A stretch of 63,981 nt of DNA from SFLA01 sp964485815 (GCA_964485815.1 CAZAJX010000007.1:1-63981); one strand, 5' to 3'; shown: positions 56,302 through 63,981, numbered from the stretch's first letter. Numbers and translations: made by a program. The notes: generated from the letters alone by a model not told the origin.

Positions 56302-57141
56302 TTATCTTTTTGAGCCGTAGCCGCATTTTTTGCACAGTTCTTCGCATATTTTTCTGGTTTGAAAGGATTTTTTCAGTTCCGTTGCCCGCTTGGAAGTAAG
56401 TATTTCTTCAAGCGTGCTTTGGAATATGTTTCCCAGGGGAATAGCGCCGTCCGCATCAAGACAGCATGGGACGACGGTTCCGTCGCACAGCACGCCCACT
56501 TGATCGCGGAGTCCGTAGCAGGAATGGTTTTCACTTACATATTCTCCGTCAATATCCGGCCAATCGAACTTTTCACCCCATTCAAGGAATAGGTTCCCCT
56601 TTATTTTATATCCCGAATATATCTCTTTCCATTCGCTGCCGAAGAGCGATCTCATCTTGTTTAAAATATACTCGTTCAAGTCTTCCTTACCGCCTATATT
56701 CCAGAGGCGCATTACGGATATAATTCCGTTTTGGGAAGCCTTTTCGCAAAAAGAAAAACAGTTTTCCAGATATTCGTCAAGCGGTATACCGATATTATTC
56801 GCCTCGTAGCAATGGAGAGAAATACTAACCTTGTGCAAGGCGGGTGAAGAGAGTAAAACGTCTTCTTTTTGTTTTAAAAGCGTGCCGTTTGTGGTAATAA
56901 TAACCTTGTAGCCAATTTTATGCGCGATTTCGAAAAAGTTTTTTAGTTTTGGATGTAAAAGGGGCTCTCCCATAAGATGAAAATACAAATATTCCGAAAA
57001 TGAGCGAAGCTTCAAGGCGGCGGTGCGGAAATCCGCTTCCGATATAAAGGATTTTTCCCGTTTCGTGCCGTGGCAAAAATCACATTTAAGATTGCACACG
57101 TTGGTTATTTCCAAAAAAGCCTTTTTGGGCACTGCATTCAC
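56302..57141 (-). CDS. Radical SAM/SPASM domain protein
   Basis: 279 residues. Cluster motif CNLKCDFC with Cys16, Cys20 and Cys23 (CxxxCxxC), a GEPLLHP motif and a TTNGTLL strand make the TIM barrel. The C-terminal part has SPASM-like cysteines (CDGTVVPCCLDADGAIPLGN, then CEELCKKCGY) for a further Fe-S cluster. Members modify peptides or act as anaerobic sulfatase-type maturases. No precursor peptide gene was recognised beside it. It precedes the MazG-like gene and starts close to the divergent lipoprotein promoter. Confidence 0.85.
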   Translation of the reverse strand: MNAVPKKAFLEITNVCNLKCDFCHGTKREKSFISEADFRTAALKLRSFSEYLYFHLMGEPLLHPKLKNFFEIAHKIGYKVIITTNGTLLKQKEDVLLSSPALHKVSISLHCYEANNIGIPLDEYLENCFSFCEKASQNGIISVMRLWNIGGKEDLNEYILNKMRSLFGSEWKEIYSGYKIKGNLFLEWGEKFDWPDIDGEYVSENHSCYGLRDQVGVLCDGTVVPCCLDADGAIPLGNIFQSTLEEILTSKRATELKKSFQTRKICEELCKKCGYGSKR

Positions 57142-57198
57142 CTCTTTCCCACATATATAATAACTTGAGCGCCGTCTGTTGTCAATAGTCCCCGATTA

Positions 57199-57226
57199 TT
57201 GACTTTTCCAAAGATTGTGATATAAT
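57199..57226 (+). promoter_or_regulatory. Sigma-A promoter of the lipocalin-like lipoprotein gene
   Basis: TTGACT (57199-57204), 16-bp spacer, TATAAT (57221-57226). Confidence 0.6.
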
Positions 57227-57249
57227 CAAATATATGGAGGGAAAGTAAA

Positions 57250-57906
57250 ATGAAATTTTTGAAAATATTTTTAATAATCACTGTTGTAACTGCGTTTTCG
57301 CTTTCGCTTTCTGCCTGCGGGTTGGTAAGCCGCCTGTTTGGATATCTGAACTACGGAGAGGCTGATGTAAGTATCGAAATCGAAACCGAATTCGTTCCCG
57401 GGGACGAAAGCGGTGTTGAATCCGAACCCGTTCAGGATAATCCTGTTGAAGCACCTGCTATAGATGAAAAAGAGATTATAGGTGATTGGGTAGCCGTATA
57501 CAGAGAGGGCAATACCATTTATACTCATACTTATACTTTTTACGAAGACGGCACTTATAATTCCGGCGGCGGTGAATATTTACACACCTCTCATTATCCC
57601 GATCTGTTTGCGGAATCCGAAGAAGGCTGGCAGCCTGCGCCTATGGGCTTTCCTTATGATCGGGGAACATATACTTATTCCGACGGAGTTATAGAACTTT
57701 CCTGCTTGGGTTCCGATTATGAAGAATATGATGAGCCTTTTATAAGCTGGGTAGAAATATCGGAGTATAACGGAGATACTGCTGTGTTTGTATCAAGATC
57801 CGAACATCACGAAGGTCAGCCCCGCGTGTTTTTAAAGAACGCCCCTTACGATTTCTTTAATGCTGAGGAATTGTTCGAAGCAGCAGGCGTGGATACTGCA
57901 CCGTAA
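57250..57906 (+). CDS. Lipoprotein with lipocalin-like domain
   Basis: 218 residues. Lipobox LSAC (Cys23), an acidic linker (35-75), then a beta-rich domain EIIGDWVAVYREGNTIYTHT with FYEDGTYNSGGG and later ELSCLGSDYEEYDEP, the pattern of small lipocalin-like domains. Function unknown; it would be anchored outside the membrane. GGAGGG lies 7 bases before the start. Monocistronic. Confidence 0.65.
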   Translation: MKFLKIFLIITVVTAFSLSLSACGLVSRLFGYLNYGEADVSIEIETEFVPGDESGVESEPVQDNPVEAPAIDEKEIIGDWVAVYREGNTIYTHTYTFYEDGTYNSGGGEYLHTSHYPDLFAESEEGWQPAPMGFPYDRGTYTYSDGVIELSCLGSDYEEYDEPFISWVEISEYNGDTAVFVSRSEHHEGQPRVFLKNAPYDFFNAEELFEAAGVDTAP

Positions 57907-57934
57907 AAACTATATACCATATATAGGTAATTTG

Positions 57935-57963
57935 TTGACAAAAACAACGATGTATGGTATAAT
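57935..57963 (+). promoter_or_regulatory. Sigma-A promoter of hpf
   Basis: TTGACA (57935-57940), 17-bp spacer, TATAAT (57958-57963). Confidence 0.85.
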
Positions 57964-58006
57964 ACTCTCGTAAGGAAAAGTTAATACTTGAAAGGAGCAT
58001 CTGACA

Positions 58007-58528
58007 ATGAAAATCAAGATCAATGCAAAGAAGTTTACTGTTGATGACAGAACCCGCGAGTATATTGACAAAAAGCTCGCCAAGCTCGACAAGTTCTTTC
58101 CTACGGACACGGAGGCGACCGTCTCACTCTTCGGCAGGCGCGGTGAGGAGCGCGTAGAACTCACCATACAGAAAAACGGCACGATCTTCCGCGCAGAGGT
58201 TGCCGATAACGAATACGAAACCGCTTTGATAAAAGCTGTTGAAATAATCGAGCGTCAGATCCGCAAAAACCGCACCCGTCTTGAGAAAAAGATACACCTT
58301 CCCAAGGAAACCTTTGTGGAGGCTGAACTTGCCGAAACTGAAGATGAGATAAAGGTTACCAAAACCAAAAAGTTCGAGATCGTTCCTATGACGGTTGAAG
58401 AAGCAATTCTTCAGATGAACCTTTTGTCCCACGAATTCTATCTGTTCAGAAATGCCGAAAGCGGTATGCTTAACGTGGTTTACAAGCGCAAAGAGAACGA
58501 TTACGGCGTTATTGAGCCTATCGAATAA
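58007..58528 (+). CDS. hpf: Ribosome hibernation promoting factor, long form
   Basis: 173 residues. N-terminal ribosome-binding domain (MKIKINAKKFTVDDRTREYI, LAKLDKFFPTDTEATVSLF) and a C-terminal dimerisation domain (KKFEIVPMTVEEAILQMNLL, NVVYKRKENDYGVIEPIE). Long-form HPF joins two 70S ribosomes into inactive 100S dimers in stationary phase. The start has GAAAGGAG 8 bases upstream. It precedes the RlmL-like gene by 76 bases with a hairpin between. Confidence 0.95.
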   Translation: MKIKINAKKFTVDDRTREYIDKKLAKLDKFFPTDTEATVSLFGRRGEERVELTIQKNGTIFRAEVADNEYETALIKAVEIIERQIRKNRTRLEKKIHLPKETFVEAELAETEDEIKVTKTKKFEIVPMTVEEAILQMNLLSHEFYLFRNAESGMLNVVYKRKENDYGVIEPIE

Positions 58529-58548
58529 TTTAAAATTTAATCAGACTT

Positions 58549-58574
58549 GGCTCCTGTGCTTTTGCGCAGGAGCC
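58549..58574 (+). terminator. Hairpin between hpf and the methyltransferase gene
   Basis: GGCTCCTGTGC pairs with GCGCAGGAGCC. There is no T run after it, so it may be a weak terminator or mRNA processing site. Confidence 0.5.
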
Positions 58575-58604
58575 TTGGTATGTAAAGAATACGGAGTGTT
58601 ATAT

Positions 58605-59747
58605 ATGCTTTTAACCGCTACCTGCCTTTTCGGGCTTGAGAAATTAGTGGGTGAGGAGATCGATTCCCTTGGCTACAAACGTATAGAAACCATTGACGGC
58701 CGCGTTACCTTTGAAGCCCCGCCTGAAGCTGTTGCCGTGTGCAACATAAATTTCCGCTTTGCGGAGCGTTTGTATATCAATATGGGTTCTTTTTCCGCAA
58801 ACACCTTTGAACAGCTTTTTCAAGGCGTAAAAGCTATCCCTTGGGAAGAATATATCGGAGAATATGATTGTTTCCCCGTAAAGGGACACAGCATAAAAAG
58901 CAAGCTGTTTTCCATTCCCGATTGCCAGAAGATAATTAAAAAAGCGGTAGTTACAAGGCTTGAAGGCGTGTACGGCAGAAAGCAGTTCCCCGAAACGGGT
59001 ATTACCTATAAAATAGAGTTTTTCATACTTAACGATAAAGCGACCCTTATGATCGACACCTCGGGAGAGGGACTCCACAAGAGAGGCTACCGTACCGAAG
59101 CAAACCTGGCTCCCATAAGAGAAACTCTCGCCGCCGCTATGGTGGCGCTGTCCCGCCCTCGTGATGAGGTCATTCTCGTTGATCCTTGCTGCGGTTCGGG
59201 TACTATCCCCATTGAAGCGGCGCTTATGGATATGAACATAGCCCCCGGTATAAACCGCGCATTTGCCGCCGAAGCGTTTCCCGCGTTTCCAAAAGAAATG
59301 TGGCTTTCTGCCCGCGAGCAGGCACGTTCACGTCAGCGCGCACCCGTAAGAAAAATATTCGGCTTTGATATAGACACCGAAGCCCTGCAGATCGCCCGCA
59401 ACAATGCACGCCGCGCAGGGACGGAGCATATAGTGTTTGAGGAAAGAGATGCACGTAATTTCGTTTCCCCTATAGAGGATGCAAGAGGAACTATCGTGTG
59501 CAACCCGCCTTACGGCGAAAGACTTATGGATAAAGAGTCGGCATACCGCTTGTATTCGGATATGGGAAAGGCATTTTCCGAAAACGTACCCAACTGGCAG
59601 CTTTATATTATCAGCTCCGATGAGGACTTCCAAAAGCATTTCGGACGCCGTGCGGACAAAGCTCGAAAAATGTATAATGGTATGATAAAATGTGAACTTT
59701 TCCAGTTTTTCCGCAAAACGCTTGACAAATCAAGAGGTAAGTGCTAA
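58605..59747 (+). CDS. THUMP-domain RNA methyltransferase, RlmL/Trm11 type
   Basis: 380 residues from ATG 58605 (GGAG 9 bases upstream). An N-terminal THUMP-containing half (1-165) with FEQLFQGVKAIPWEEYIGEY and KGHSIKSKLFSIPD, and a Rossmann methyltransferase with motif I DPCCGSGTIPIEAA (193-206) and motif IV NPPYGE (300-305), specific for N-methylation of guanine or adenine in RNA. The nearest known activity is N2-methylguanosine of 23S rRNA (RlmL N-half) or a tRNA site. The promoter of groESL lies inside its last codons. Confidence 0.9.
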   Translation: MLLTATCLFGLEKLVGEEIDSLGYKRIETIDGRVTFEAPPEAVAVCNINFRFAERLYINMGSFSANTFEQLFQGVKAIPWEEYIGEYDCFPVKGHSIKSKLFSIPDCQKIIKKAVVTRLEGVYGRKQFPETGITYKIEFFILNDKATLMIDTSGEGLHKRGYRTEANLAPIRETLAAAMVALSRPRDEVILVDPCCGSGTIPIEAALMDMNIAPGINRAFAAEAFPAFPKEMWLSAREQARSRQRAPVRKIFGFDIDTEALQIARNNARRAGTEHIVFEERDARNFVSPIEDARGTIVCNPPYGERLMDKESAYRLYSDMGKAFSENVPNWQLYIISSDEDFQKHFGRRADKARKMYNGMIKCELFQFFRKTLDKSRGKC

Positions 59748-59750
59748 TAT
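59722..59750 (+). promoter_or_regulatory. Sigma-A promoter of groESL inside the upstream gene
   Basis: TTGACA (59722-59727), 17-bp spacer, TAATAT (59745-59750). The -10 contains the stop codon of the methyltransferase gene. No TTAGCACTC-N9-GAGTGCTAA (CIRCE) follows. Confidence 0.8.
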
Positions 59751-59793
59751 ACCACTTGGTAAAAATTTACTTAAAGTTTAAGGAGGACATATA

Positions 59794-60081
59794 ATGAAGC
59801 TTAAGCCTTTATCCGACAGAGTAGTTATCAAGATGTGTGAAGCCGAAGAGACCACCAAAAGCGGTATCATTCTCACCGGCGCAGCTAAAGAAAAGCCTTC
59901 TATCGCGGAGGTTATAGAGGTTGGCCCCGGCGCTCGTGATGATAACGGCGCACTCATTCCTATGGAGGTTTCCGTTGGCGATAAGGTTATCACCAGCAAG
60001 TATTCCGGCACCGAGATCAAGTTTGAGGGTGAGGAATATATAGTAGTAAGACAGGGCGATATTCTCGCCGTTGTCGAGTAA
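59794..60081 (+). CDS. groES: Co-chaperonin GroES
   Basis: 95 residues. MKLKPLSDRVVIKMCEAEET with the mobile loop TTKSGIIL that docks on GroEL, then VGPGARDDNGALIPMEVSVG and GEEYIVVRQGDILAVVE. It forms the heptameric lid of the GroEL cage. AAGGAGG upstream. The stop precedes groEL by 14 bases. The promoter is at 59722-59750. Confidence 0.97.
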   Translation: MKLKPLSDRVVIKMCEAEETTKSGIILTGAAKEKPSIAEVIEVGPGARDDNGALIPMEVSVGDKVITSKYSGTEIKFEGEEYIVVRQGDILAVVE

Positions 60082-60095
60082 GGAGGAAATAAGTT

Positions 60096-61733
60096 ATGGC
60101 AAAAGAACTTCTTCACGGTATTGAAGCGCGCGAGGCACTGCTCCGCGGTATAGATATTCTTGCGGATACCGTTAAAATAACCCTTGGTCCCAAGGGCAGA
60201 AACGTTGTGCTTGATAAAAAGTACGGCTCTCCCCTCATCACCAACGATGGCGTTACTATCGCAAAAGAGATCGAATTAGAAAATTCCTTTGAGAATATGG
60301 GCGCATCCCTTGTAAGAGAGGTTGCTACCAAGACCAACGACGCGGCAGGCGACGGTACTACCACCGCAACTCTTCTCGCTCAGGCATTCGTTCGTGAGGG
60401 TATGAAGAATATCGCCGCAGGCGCAAATCCTATGGTTGTAAGAAAAGGTATCGCAAAGGCTGTTGATGCCGCTGTTGCTTCTCTTGAGGCTTCCGCTAAG
60501 GCTGTTAACGGTACCGACGATATCGCCCGCGTAGGCACTATCTCCGCAGGTGACGAGCATATCGGCAGACTTATCGCAGACGCTATGGAAAAGGTTACCG
60601 CAGACGGCGTTATCACCGTTGAGGAGTCCAAGACCGCAGAAACCTACTGCGAAGTTGTTGAAGGTATGCAGTTCGACCGCGGCTATATCACTCCCTATAT
60701 GGTTACCGATACCGATAAGATGGAAGCTGTTATTGACGATGCTCTCATTCTTATTACCGATAAAAAGATTTCCAACGTTCAGGAGATCCTTCCCTTGCTT
60801 GAGCAGATCGTTCAGGCAGGCAAAAAGCTGGTTATCGTTGCAGAGGACGTAGAGGGCGAAGCTCTTTCCACTCTTATCGTTAACAAGCTCCGCGGCACCT
60901 TTACCTGCGTTGCAGTAAAGGCTCCCGGTTTTGGCGACAGACGTAAGGATATGCTCAAAGATATCGCTATCCTCACCGGCGGCGAAGTTATCTCTTCCGA
61001 GCTCGGCTACGAGCTTAAGGAAGCAGGCGTTCATATGCTGGGCAGAGCAAGACAGGTTAAGATCAGCAAGGAAAACACCATTATCGTCGGCGGCGCAGGC
61101 GATGTAAATGCTATCAAGGCGCGCATCGGTCAGATCAAGTCCGCTATCGAGGTTTCCACCAGCGAGTTTGATAAAGAAAAGCTTCACGAGCGTCTTGCAA
61201 AGCTTTCCGGCGGCGTAGCTGTTATCAAGGTCGGCGCGGCTACCGAAACCGAAATGAAGGAAATGAAGCTCCGTATCGAGGACGCTCTCAACGCTACCAA
61301 GGCAGCTGTTGAAGAGGGTATCGTTCCCGGCGGCGGAGTCGCACTTATAGATTGTATCCCCGCAGTACAGAAGCTGGTTGACGAAACCGAGGGCGACGAA
61401 AAGACCGGCGCACGCATTGTTCTCCGCGCTCTTGAAGAGCCCGTTCGCCAGATCGCCGCTAACGCAGGCTTCGAAGGAAGCGTTGTCGTTGAGCGCGTAA
61501 AGAGCGAAGCTCCCGGTGTCGGCTTTGATGCATATAACGAAGTATACTGCGATATGGTTGCAAACGGTATCGTAGATCCTACCAAGGTTACCAGAAGCGC
61601 ACTCCAGAACGCGGCTTCCGTAGCTTCTATGGTTCTCACCACCGAAGCACTTGTAACCGATAAGAAGGACCCCGCTGCAGAAGCAGCCGCTAACGCCGCA
61701 ATGGCAGGCGGTATGGGCGGCGGAATGTATTAA
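60096..61733 (+). CDS. groEL: Chaperonin GroEL
   Basis: 545 residues. ATPase motif NDAAGDGTTTATLLAQ near residue 84, the apical domain (about 190-375) and the closing Gly/Met-rich tail MAGGMGGGMY. It forms the double-ring folding chamber with GroES. Codon choice is strongly biased (ATC, GGC, GCT, CTT/CTC), the benchmark for highly expressed genes in this window. The two long minus-strand frames opposite are shadows of this coding. Ends at a terminator at 61758-61794. Confidence 0.98.
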   Translation: MAKELLHGIEAREALLRGIDILADTVKITLGPKGRNVVLDKKYGSPLITNDGVTIAKEIELENSFENMGASLVREVATKTNDAAGDGTTTATLLAQAFVREGMKNIAAGANPMVVRKGIAKAVDAAVASLEASAKAVNGTDDIARVGTISAGDEHIGRLIADAMEKVTADGVITVEESKTAETYCEVVEGMQFDRGYITPYMVTDTDKMEAVIDDALILITDKKISNVQEILPLLEQIVQAGKKLVIVAEDVEGEALSTLIVNKLRGTFTCVAVKAPGFGDRRKDMLKDIAILTGGEVISSELGYELKEAGVHMLGRARQVKISKENTIIVGGAGDVNAIKARIGQIKSAIEVSTSEFDKEKLHERLAKLSGGVAVIKVGAATETEMKEMKLRIEDALNATKAAVEEGIVPGGGVALIDCIPAVQKLVDETEGDEKTGARIVLRALEEPVRQIAANAGFEGSVVVERVKSEAPGVGFDAYNEVYCDMVANGIVDPTKVTRSALQNAASVASMVLTTEALVTDKKDPAAEAAANAAMAGGMGGGMY

Positions 61734-61757
61734 TAAATACGTTACGTTCATAAAAAA

Positions 61758-61794
61758 TAAAAGATGCACGTTTTTTGTTGTGCATCTTTTTTTG
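61758..61794 (+). terminator. Terminator of groESL
   Basis: AAAAGATGCAC (61759-61769) pairs with GTGCATCTTTT (61780-61790), then T run. Confidence 0.9.
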
Positions 61795-61797
61795 CTT

Positions 61798-61850
61798 ATT
61801 GGGGTGTTTTTTGCGGGGTCCCCCAAAATGCGTAAGCATTTTAGGGGTGA
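61798..61850. repeat. GGGGTCCCC hairpin repeat, copy 4
   Basis: TTGGGGTGTTTTTTGCGGGGTCCCCC... then AAAATGC/GCATTTT and AGGGGTGAATTT. Right after the groESL terminator, before the convergent zinc-ribbon gene. Confidence 0.7.
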
Positions 61851-61857
61851 ATTTTTT

Positions 61858-62310
61858 TTAAAATGTGAAGTAAAATCCCAATTCGTAAAAAATGTCTGCA
61901 AGGGTTACTCCCAGGAACAGACAGAACACTACGCCGATCAAAGTGAGTATCAGTGCGGCGGCAATAGCCACTATGTTCCATAACATTACCGAACGGGCAT
62001 AGTGCTTCGTATTAAGATTTTTAGATGCAAAGTTAAAGATTATGCTGCATATAAACCCGATTACGGGGATTGCGAACAACAGAGAAAGCCAAAAGAAAGA
62101 AGAGGTGCTGGCGACAGCGTATTTGCCGGTAGGCTCTGCTTGAACAGACGCTTTCGGGGGCTGAACGGGCGTCTGAACAGAGGCAATTTCTTCAGCTTTG
62201 GGCTGATCGTTGTTCTCTGCAGTCAAAACTTTTTCTCCGCATGCGGTGCAGATCTCTGCATTTTCTTCCAATGCGGCACTGCAGTAAGTACAGTATTTTG
62301 CCATATTCAT
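61858..62310 (-). CDS. Zinc-ribbon membrane protein
   Basis: 150 residues. An N-terminal zinc ribbon with CTYCSAALEENAEICTACG (two CxxC pairs), a polar linker (25-75) and two membrane segments (about 78-102 and 118-142). This is the zinc-ribbon plus DUF4190-like small membrane protein layout common in Clostridia. Function unknown. Monocistronic; a TATAAT lies at 62337-62342 on the minus strand upstream. Confidence 0.7.
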   Translation of the reverse strand: MNMAKYCTYCSAALEENAEICTACGEKVLTAENNDQPKAEEIASVQTPVQPPKASVQAEPTGKYAVASTSSFFWLSLLFAIPVIGFICSIIFNFASKNLNTKHYARSVMLWNIVAIAAALILTLIGVVFCLFLGVTLADIFYELGFYFTF

Positions 62311-62390
62311 AACTCCTTTTCATTAGGTTTGCCATATTATAGTATACGTTTATTAAAAAACAAAGAACATTATCAAAAATTTCCATAAAG

Positions 62391-62419
62391 AAATATTTAA
62401 CAATTTTCCCGCATATAAT
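62391..62419 (+). promoter_or_regulatory. Candidate sigma-E promoter of the NodB-like gene
   Basis: AAATATT (62391-62397), 14-base spacer, CATATAAT (62412-62419). One mismatch each to the -35 and -10 consensus. Confidence 0.55.
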
Positions 62420-62442
62420 TCCAAAGCGAAGGGAGAATATAT

Positions 62443-63168
62443 ATGGGAAGAGTTTTTTATATACGTTATAAAAAAAGAGAAAACGGTGTGTTTGCGGTTT
62501 TCGTTTGTCTGCTCGTTGTCGCCACTTTCGTGTGTGTGATATATGACGGTACTGCTCCGGAAAACGTTTTTTCACAGCAAACACCCGCCATAAAAGGAAT
62601 TACTACAGATGAAGAGGTATACGCGGTAACCGTTATAGTCGATTCCCAGAGCTGGGACGATATACGCCTTGTGCTGGAAGCCTGCGACGGGTACGGAATA
62701 ACCGCCGTCTGCTTTATGGACGTGGCGTGGATAACGGCAAACAAATCTCACGCAACGGAAATATGCGAAAATCACATTCCCGGACTTCTTGTGGGGGCGG
62801 ATTTTTCCGATACCCCCCGTGCAGATGTTATGACTTATATGGCAGTGATGAACGATAAATTTATGTCCCTCACCGGAAGTTTTCCTAAATACGTGCGGTA
62901 TGACGGAGAGGAAGAAGGCTGTATTTCGTCGGTGCTTGCGGCTTACGGGCAGTTTTACATATCGGCGGAGAACGTTTTATCCGAAACGGCGGTTCAGGTT
63001 CGAGCAGGAGGAATTACCGAAATTTATCCCGGAGGCAAGGAAACCGTATATGCTTTTGCAAAAACCGTCGCCACAGCCGTGTCCAACTCCTTGGAGGCTG
63101 TTCCGCTGGATAAAATGCTGTACCCGCAGGGAAGTGAAGTGAACGCAAATGGATATCAGCAGGAATGA
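62443..63168 (+). CDS. Degenerate polysaccharide-deacetylase (NodB-like) protein
   Basis: 241 residues. One N-terminal membrane helix (about 15-34), then a domain with the order and spacing of NodB deacetylases: a VTVIVDSQSW strand, GITAVCFMDVAWI, a segment where HxxxH should be but is not, and FPKYVRYDGEE replacing the FRPPYG. So the metal-binding residues are lost and it is likely a non-catalytic binding or scaffold protein. A sigma-E-like promoter suggests spore formation. Overlaps the next gene by 20 bases. Confidence 0.6.
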   Translation: MGRVFYIRYKKRENGVFAVFVCLLVVATFVCVIYDGTAPENVFSQQTPAIKGITTDEEVYAVTVIVDSQSWDDIRLVLEACDGYGITAVCFMDVAWITANKSHATEICENHIPGLLVGADFSDTPRADVMTYMAVMNDKFMSLTGSFPKYVRYDGEEEGCISSVLAAYGQFYISAENVLSETAVQVRAGGITEIYPGGKETVYAFAKTVATAVSNSLEAVPLDKMLYPQGSEVNANGYQQE

Positions 63169-63544
63169 TTGCCTTGCTTTGGGATTTTCAAATGAATTCT
63201 ACGGTATCGTTACGGCAGACAAAGTGCCCGCAAAAGAAAAATATCTACTATTATTATTAAATGAAGAAGCCGCTTGCGAAATCCCCGTTTCATTTGCGTC
63301 AACTGTAGTGTGTCCGGATAAGTTAAGCGTAACGGGTGTTTTGCGTTGTGAAAATATAATCACCTGCGGAATGAGTGCCCGAAGCACGCTGTCCTTTTCC
63401 TCGGTGGGCGAGGATACCGCCGTGCTGTCAATATCCCGTACGGTGGGGAATATATCTCCTTGCGAAATAAAAGTACCTCTTTTTAAAAATTTGTCGCTTT
63501 ATGAAAATTTGGTTATTAACGCTGTCAGGGTGTTGAATATATAG
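63149..63544 (+). CDS. Unknown 131-residue protein, coupled to NodB-like gene
   Basis: 131 residues, beta-rich (ACEIPVSFASTVVCPDKLSV, then LSFSSVGEDTAVLSISRTVG), no signal, no membrane segment. It starts 20 bases inside the NodB-like gene, so they are translationally coupled. No homologue is recognised. The next gene is an SASP 110 bases on. If the sigma-E promoter upstream is real, this protein is also made in the mother cell. Confidence 0.6.
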   Translation: MDISRNDCLALGFSNEFYGIVTADKVPAKEKYLLLLLNEEAACEIPVSFASTVVCPDKLSVTGVLRCENIITCGMSARSTLSFSSVGEDTAVLSISRTVGNISPCEIKVPLFKNLSLYENLVINAVRVLNI

Positions 63545-63654
63545 GTAAAAAATACCTCGTGTATTTGTCGCGTCGGTGTGCAAAATATATTACGAGGAAA
63601 CACCTCGCAAAAATTAACGAATTTAAAGAAGAGAATTTAAAAGGAGAAAATATT

Positions 63655-63852
63655 ATGTCCAACAAGAATCTTGTTCCCGAAGCAAAAGAAGGTCTTAACC
63701 GTTTCAAGATGGAAGCAGCAAACGAAGTAGGCGTTAACCTTAAGCAGGGTTACAACGGCGACCTTACTGCAAAGCAGGCAGGCAGCGTAGGCGGTCAGAT
63801 GGTTAAAAAGATGATCGAGAGCTACGAAAACGGCATGAAGTCCGGTAACTAA
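63655..63852 (+). CDS. Small acid-soluble spore protein, alpha/beta type
   Basis: 65 residues from ATG 63655 with AAGGAG. Contains the family's two conserved segments: EGLNRFKMEAANEVGVNL with the GPR protease site region (KMEAANEVGV), and YNGDLTAKQAGSVGGQMVKK. These proteins coat forespore DNA and protect it against damage. In known spore-formers they are sigma-G genes; I found no convincing sigma-G box in the 110 bases upstream, which hold two small hairpins (AGGTA..TACCT and CGAGG..CCTCG). Confidence 0.95.
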   Translation: MSNKNLVPEAKEGLNRFKMEAANEVGVNLKQGYNGDLTAKQAGSVGGQMVKKMIESYENGMKSGN

Positions 63853-63888
63853 TTAGGCAAAATATCAATAAAAAGCCATAAAACAGAG

Positions 63889-63927
63889 TGTCACCGTTGC
63901 GTTTTGCACAACGGTGATATTTTTTTA
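63889..63927 (+). terminator. Terminator of the SASP gene
   Basis: TCACCGTTG (63891-63899) pairs with CAACGGTGA (63909-63917), then TATTTTTTT. Confidence 0.9.
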
Positions 63928-63956
63928 AAAAAACTTAAAAAAAATCAAAAAAGGTG

Positions 63957-63981
63957 TTGACAAAAGTAAAAGAGTGTGGTA
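63957..63981 (+). promoter_or_regulatory. Promoter cut by the window end
   Basis: TTGACA (63957-63962), 17 bases, then TA at the last two positions, where a TATAAT would begin. A further gene is expected outside. Confidence 0.5.

Noticed and set aside
60276..61901. 541-residue open frame on the minus strand
   Set aside because: Antisense to groEL; it reflects the codon bias of the real gene, with no ribosome site and Cys/Asn-rich nonsense composition.
63545..63654. Possible sigma-G promoter of the SASP gene
   Set aside because: The best pair (TGTATT and CAAAATA) has wrong spacing and two mismatches in the -10; not reported as a site.

Overview
The window looks like chromosome of an endospore-forming member of the Clostridia (Oscillospirales-like gut Firmicutes). 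This is inferred from content, not from a search. It carries sporulation genes (SpoIIP, pro-sigma-E with its protease SpoIIGA, a SpoIVFB-like site-2 protease, an alpha/beta SASP), a DnaE1-type polymerase, WhiA, Firmicutes operon orders (rimP-nusA-ylxR-ylxQ-infB-rbfA-nrnA-truB and infC-rpmI-rplT behind an L20-type leader), strong AGGAGG ribosome sites and TTGACA/TATAAT promoters.

Layout. Bases 1-4500 are an AT-rich accessory strip: a tocopherol-cyclase-like protein, an APH-fold kinase, a small operator-controlled operon of unknown proteins, a methyltransferase, and several decayed recombinase tails. It stops at the 3' end of a minus-strand tRNA cluster (Gly-Arg-His-Pro) that follows rpsT. From 5.5 to 14.4 kb: spoIIP, then a minus-strand murB-whiA-dnaE-PBP1 operon. 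From 14.5 to 20.8 kb: two paralogous surface proteins with Ser-Ala-Pro-Asp stalks, an ECF sigma/anti-sigma/serpin/lipoprotein operon with a likely self-recognised promoter, and a Gfo/Idh/MocA oxidoreductase. From 20.8 to 28.4 kb: a ParB/Noc-like gene and the nusA-infB operon. From 28.6 to 31.9 kb: a NYN-domain protein, sigE, spoIIGA and divergent spoIVFB. From 31.9 to 44.0 kb: two lipoproteins of polysaccharide type, a MarR-YhhN-HypA-like operon, an orphan peptide-binding lipoprotein, a COG3044 ABC-class ATPase behind a terminator-switch leader, and a DUF2975/XRE/DUF4173 set. From 44.1 to 52.1 kb: rpsU, infC-rpmI-rplT, an amidase, small membrane proteins, a secreted nuclease, a BirA fusion and a YfhO protein. 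From 52.1 kb to the end: tRNA-Thr and tRNA-Tyr, a hairpin array, Tim44-like, PHP, DUF2809, XRE-membrane, MazG, radical SAM, HPF, RlmL-like, groESL, a NodB-like gene and SASP.

How parts connect. SpoIIGA and pro-sigma-E sit together, and sequences matching sigma-E promoters (14-bp spacers) precede spoIIP, the spoIVFB pair and the NodB-like gene, so part of the window may be one mother-cell regulon. Most remaining genes are translation, envelope and housekeeping functions.

Most interesting signals: a leader with two terminators whose arms can pair with each other (38.9-39.1 kb); a six-hairpin array with a conserved, inverted 9-mer spacer (52.4 kb); a dispersed GGGGTCCCC hairpin repeat; non-AUG starts (AUC in infC, AUU in the NYN gene, possibly AUC in spoIVFB); a BirA fusion; a HypA homologue that has lost its zinc ribbon; and a WhiA lacking its first homing-endonuclease-like half. 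No CRISPR array, intact insertion sequence or phage was seen.
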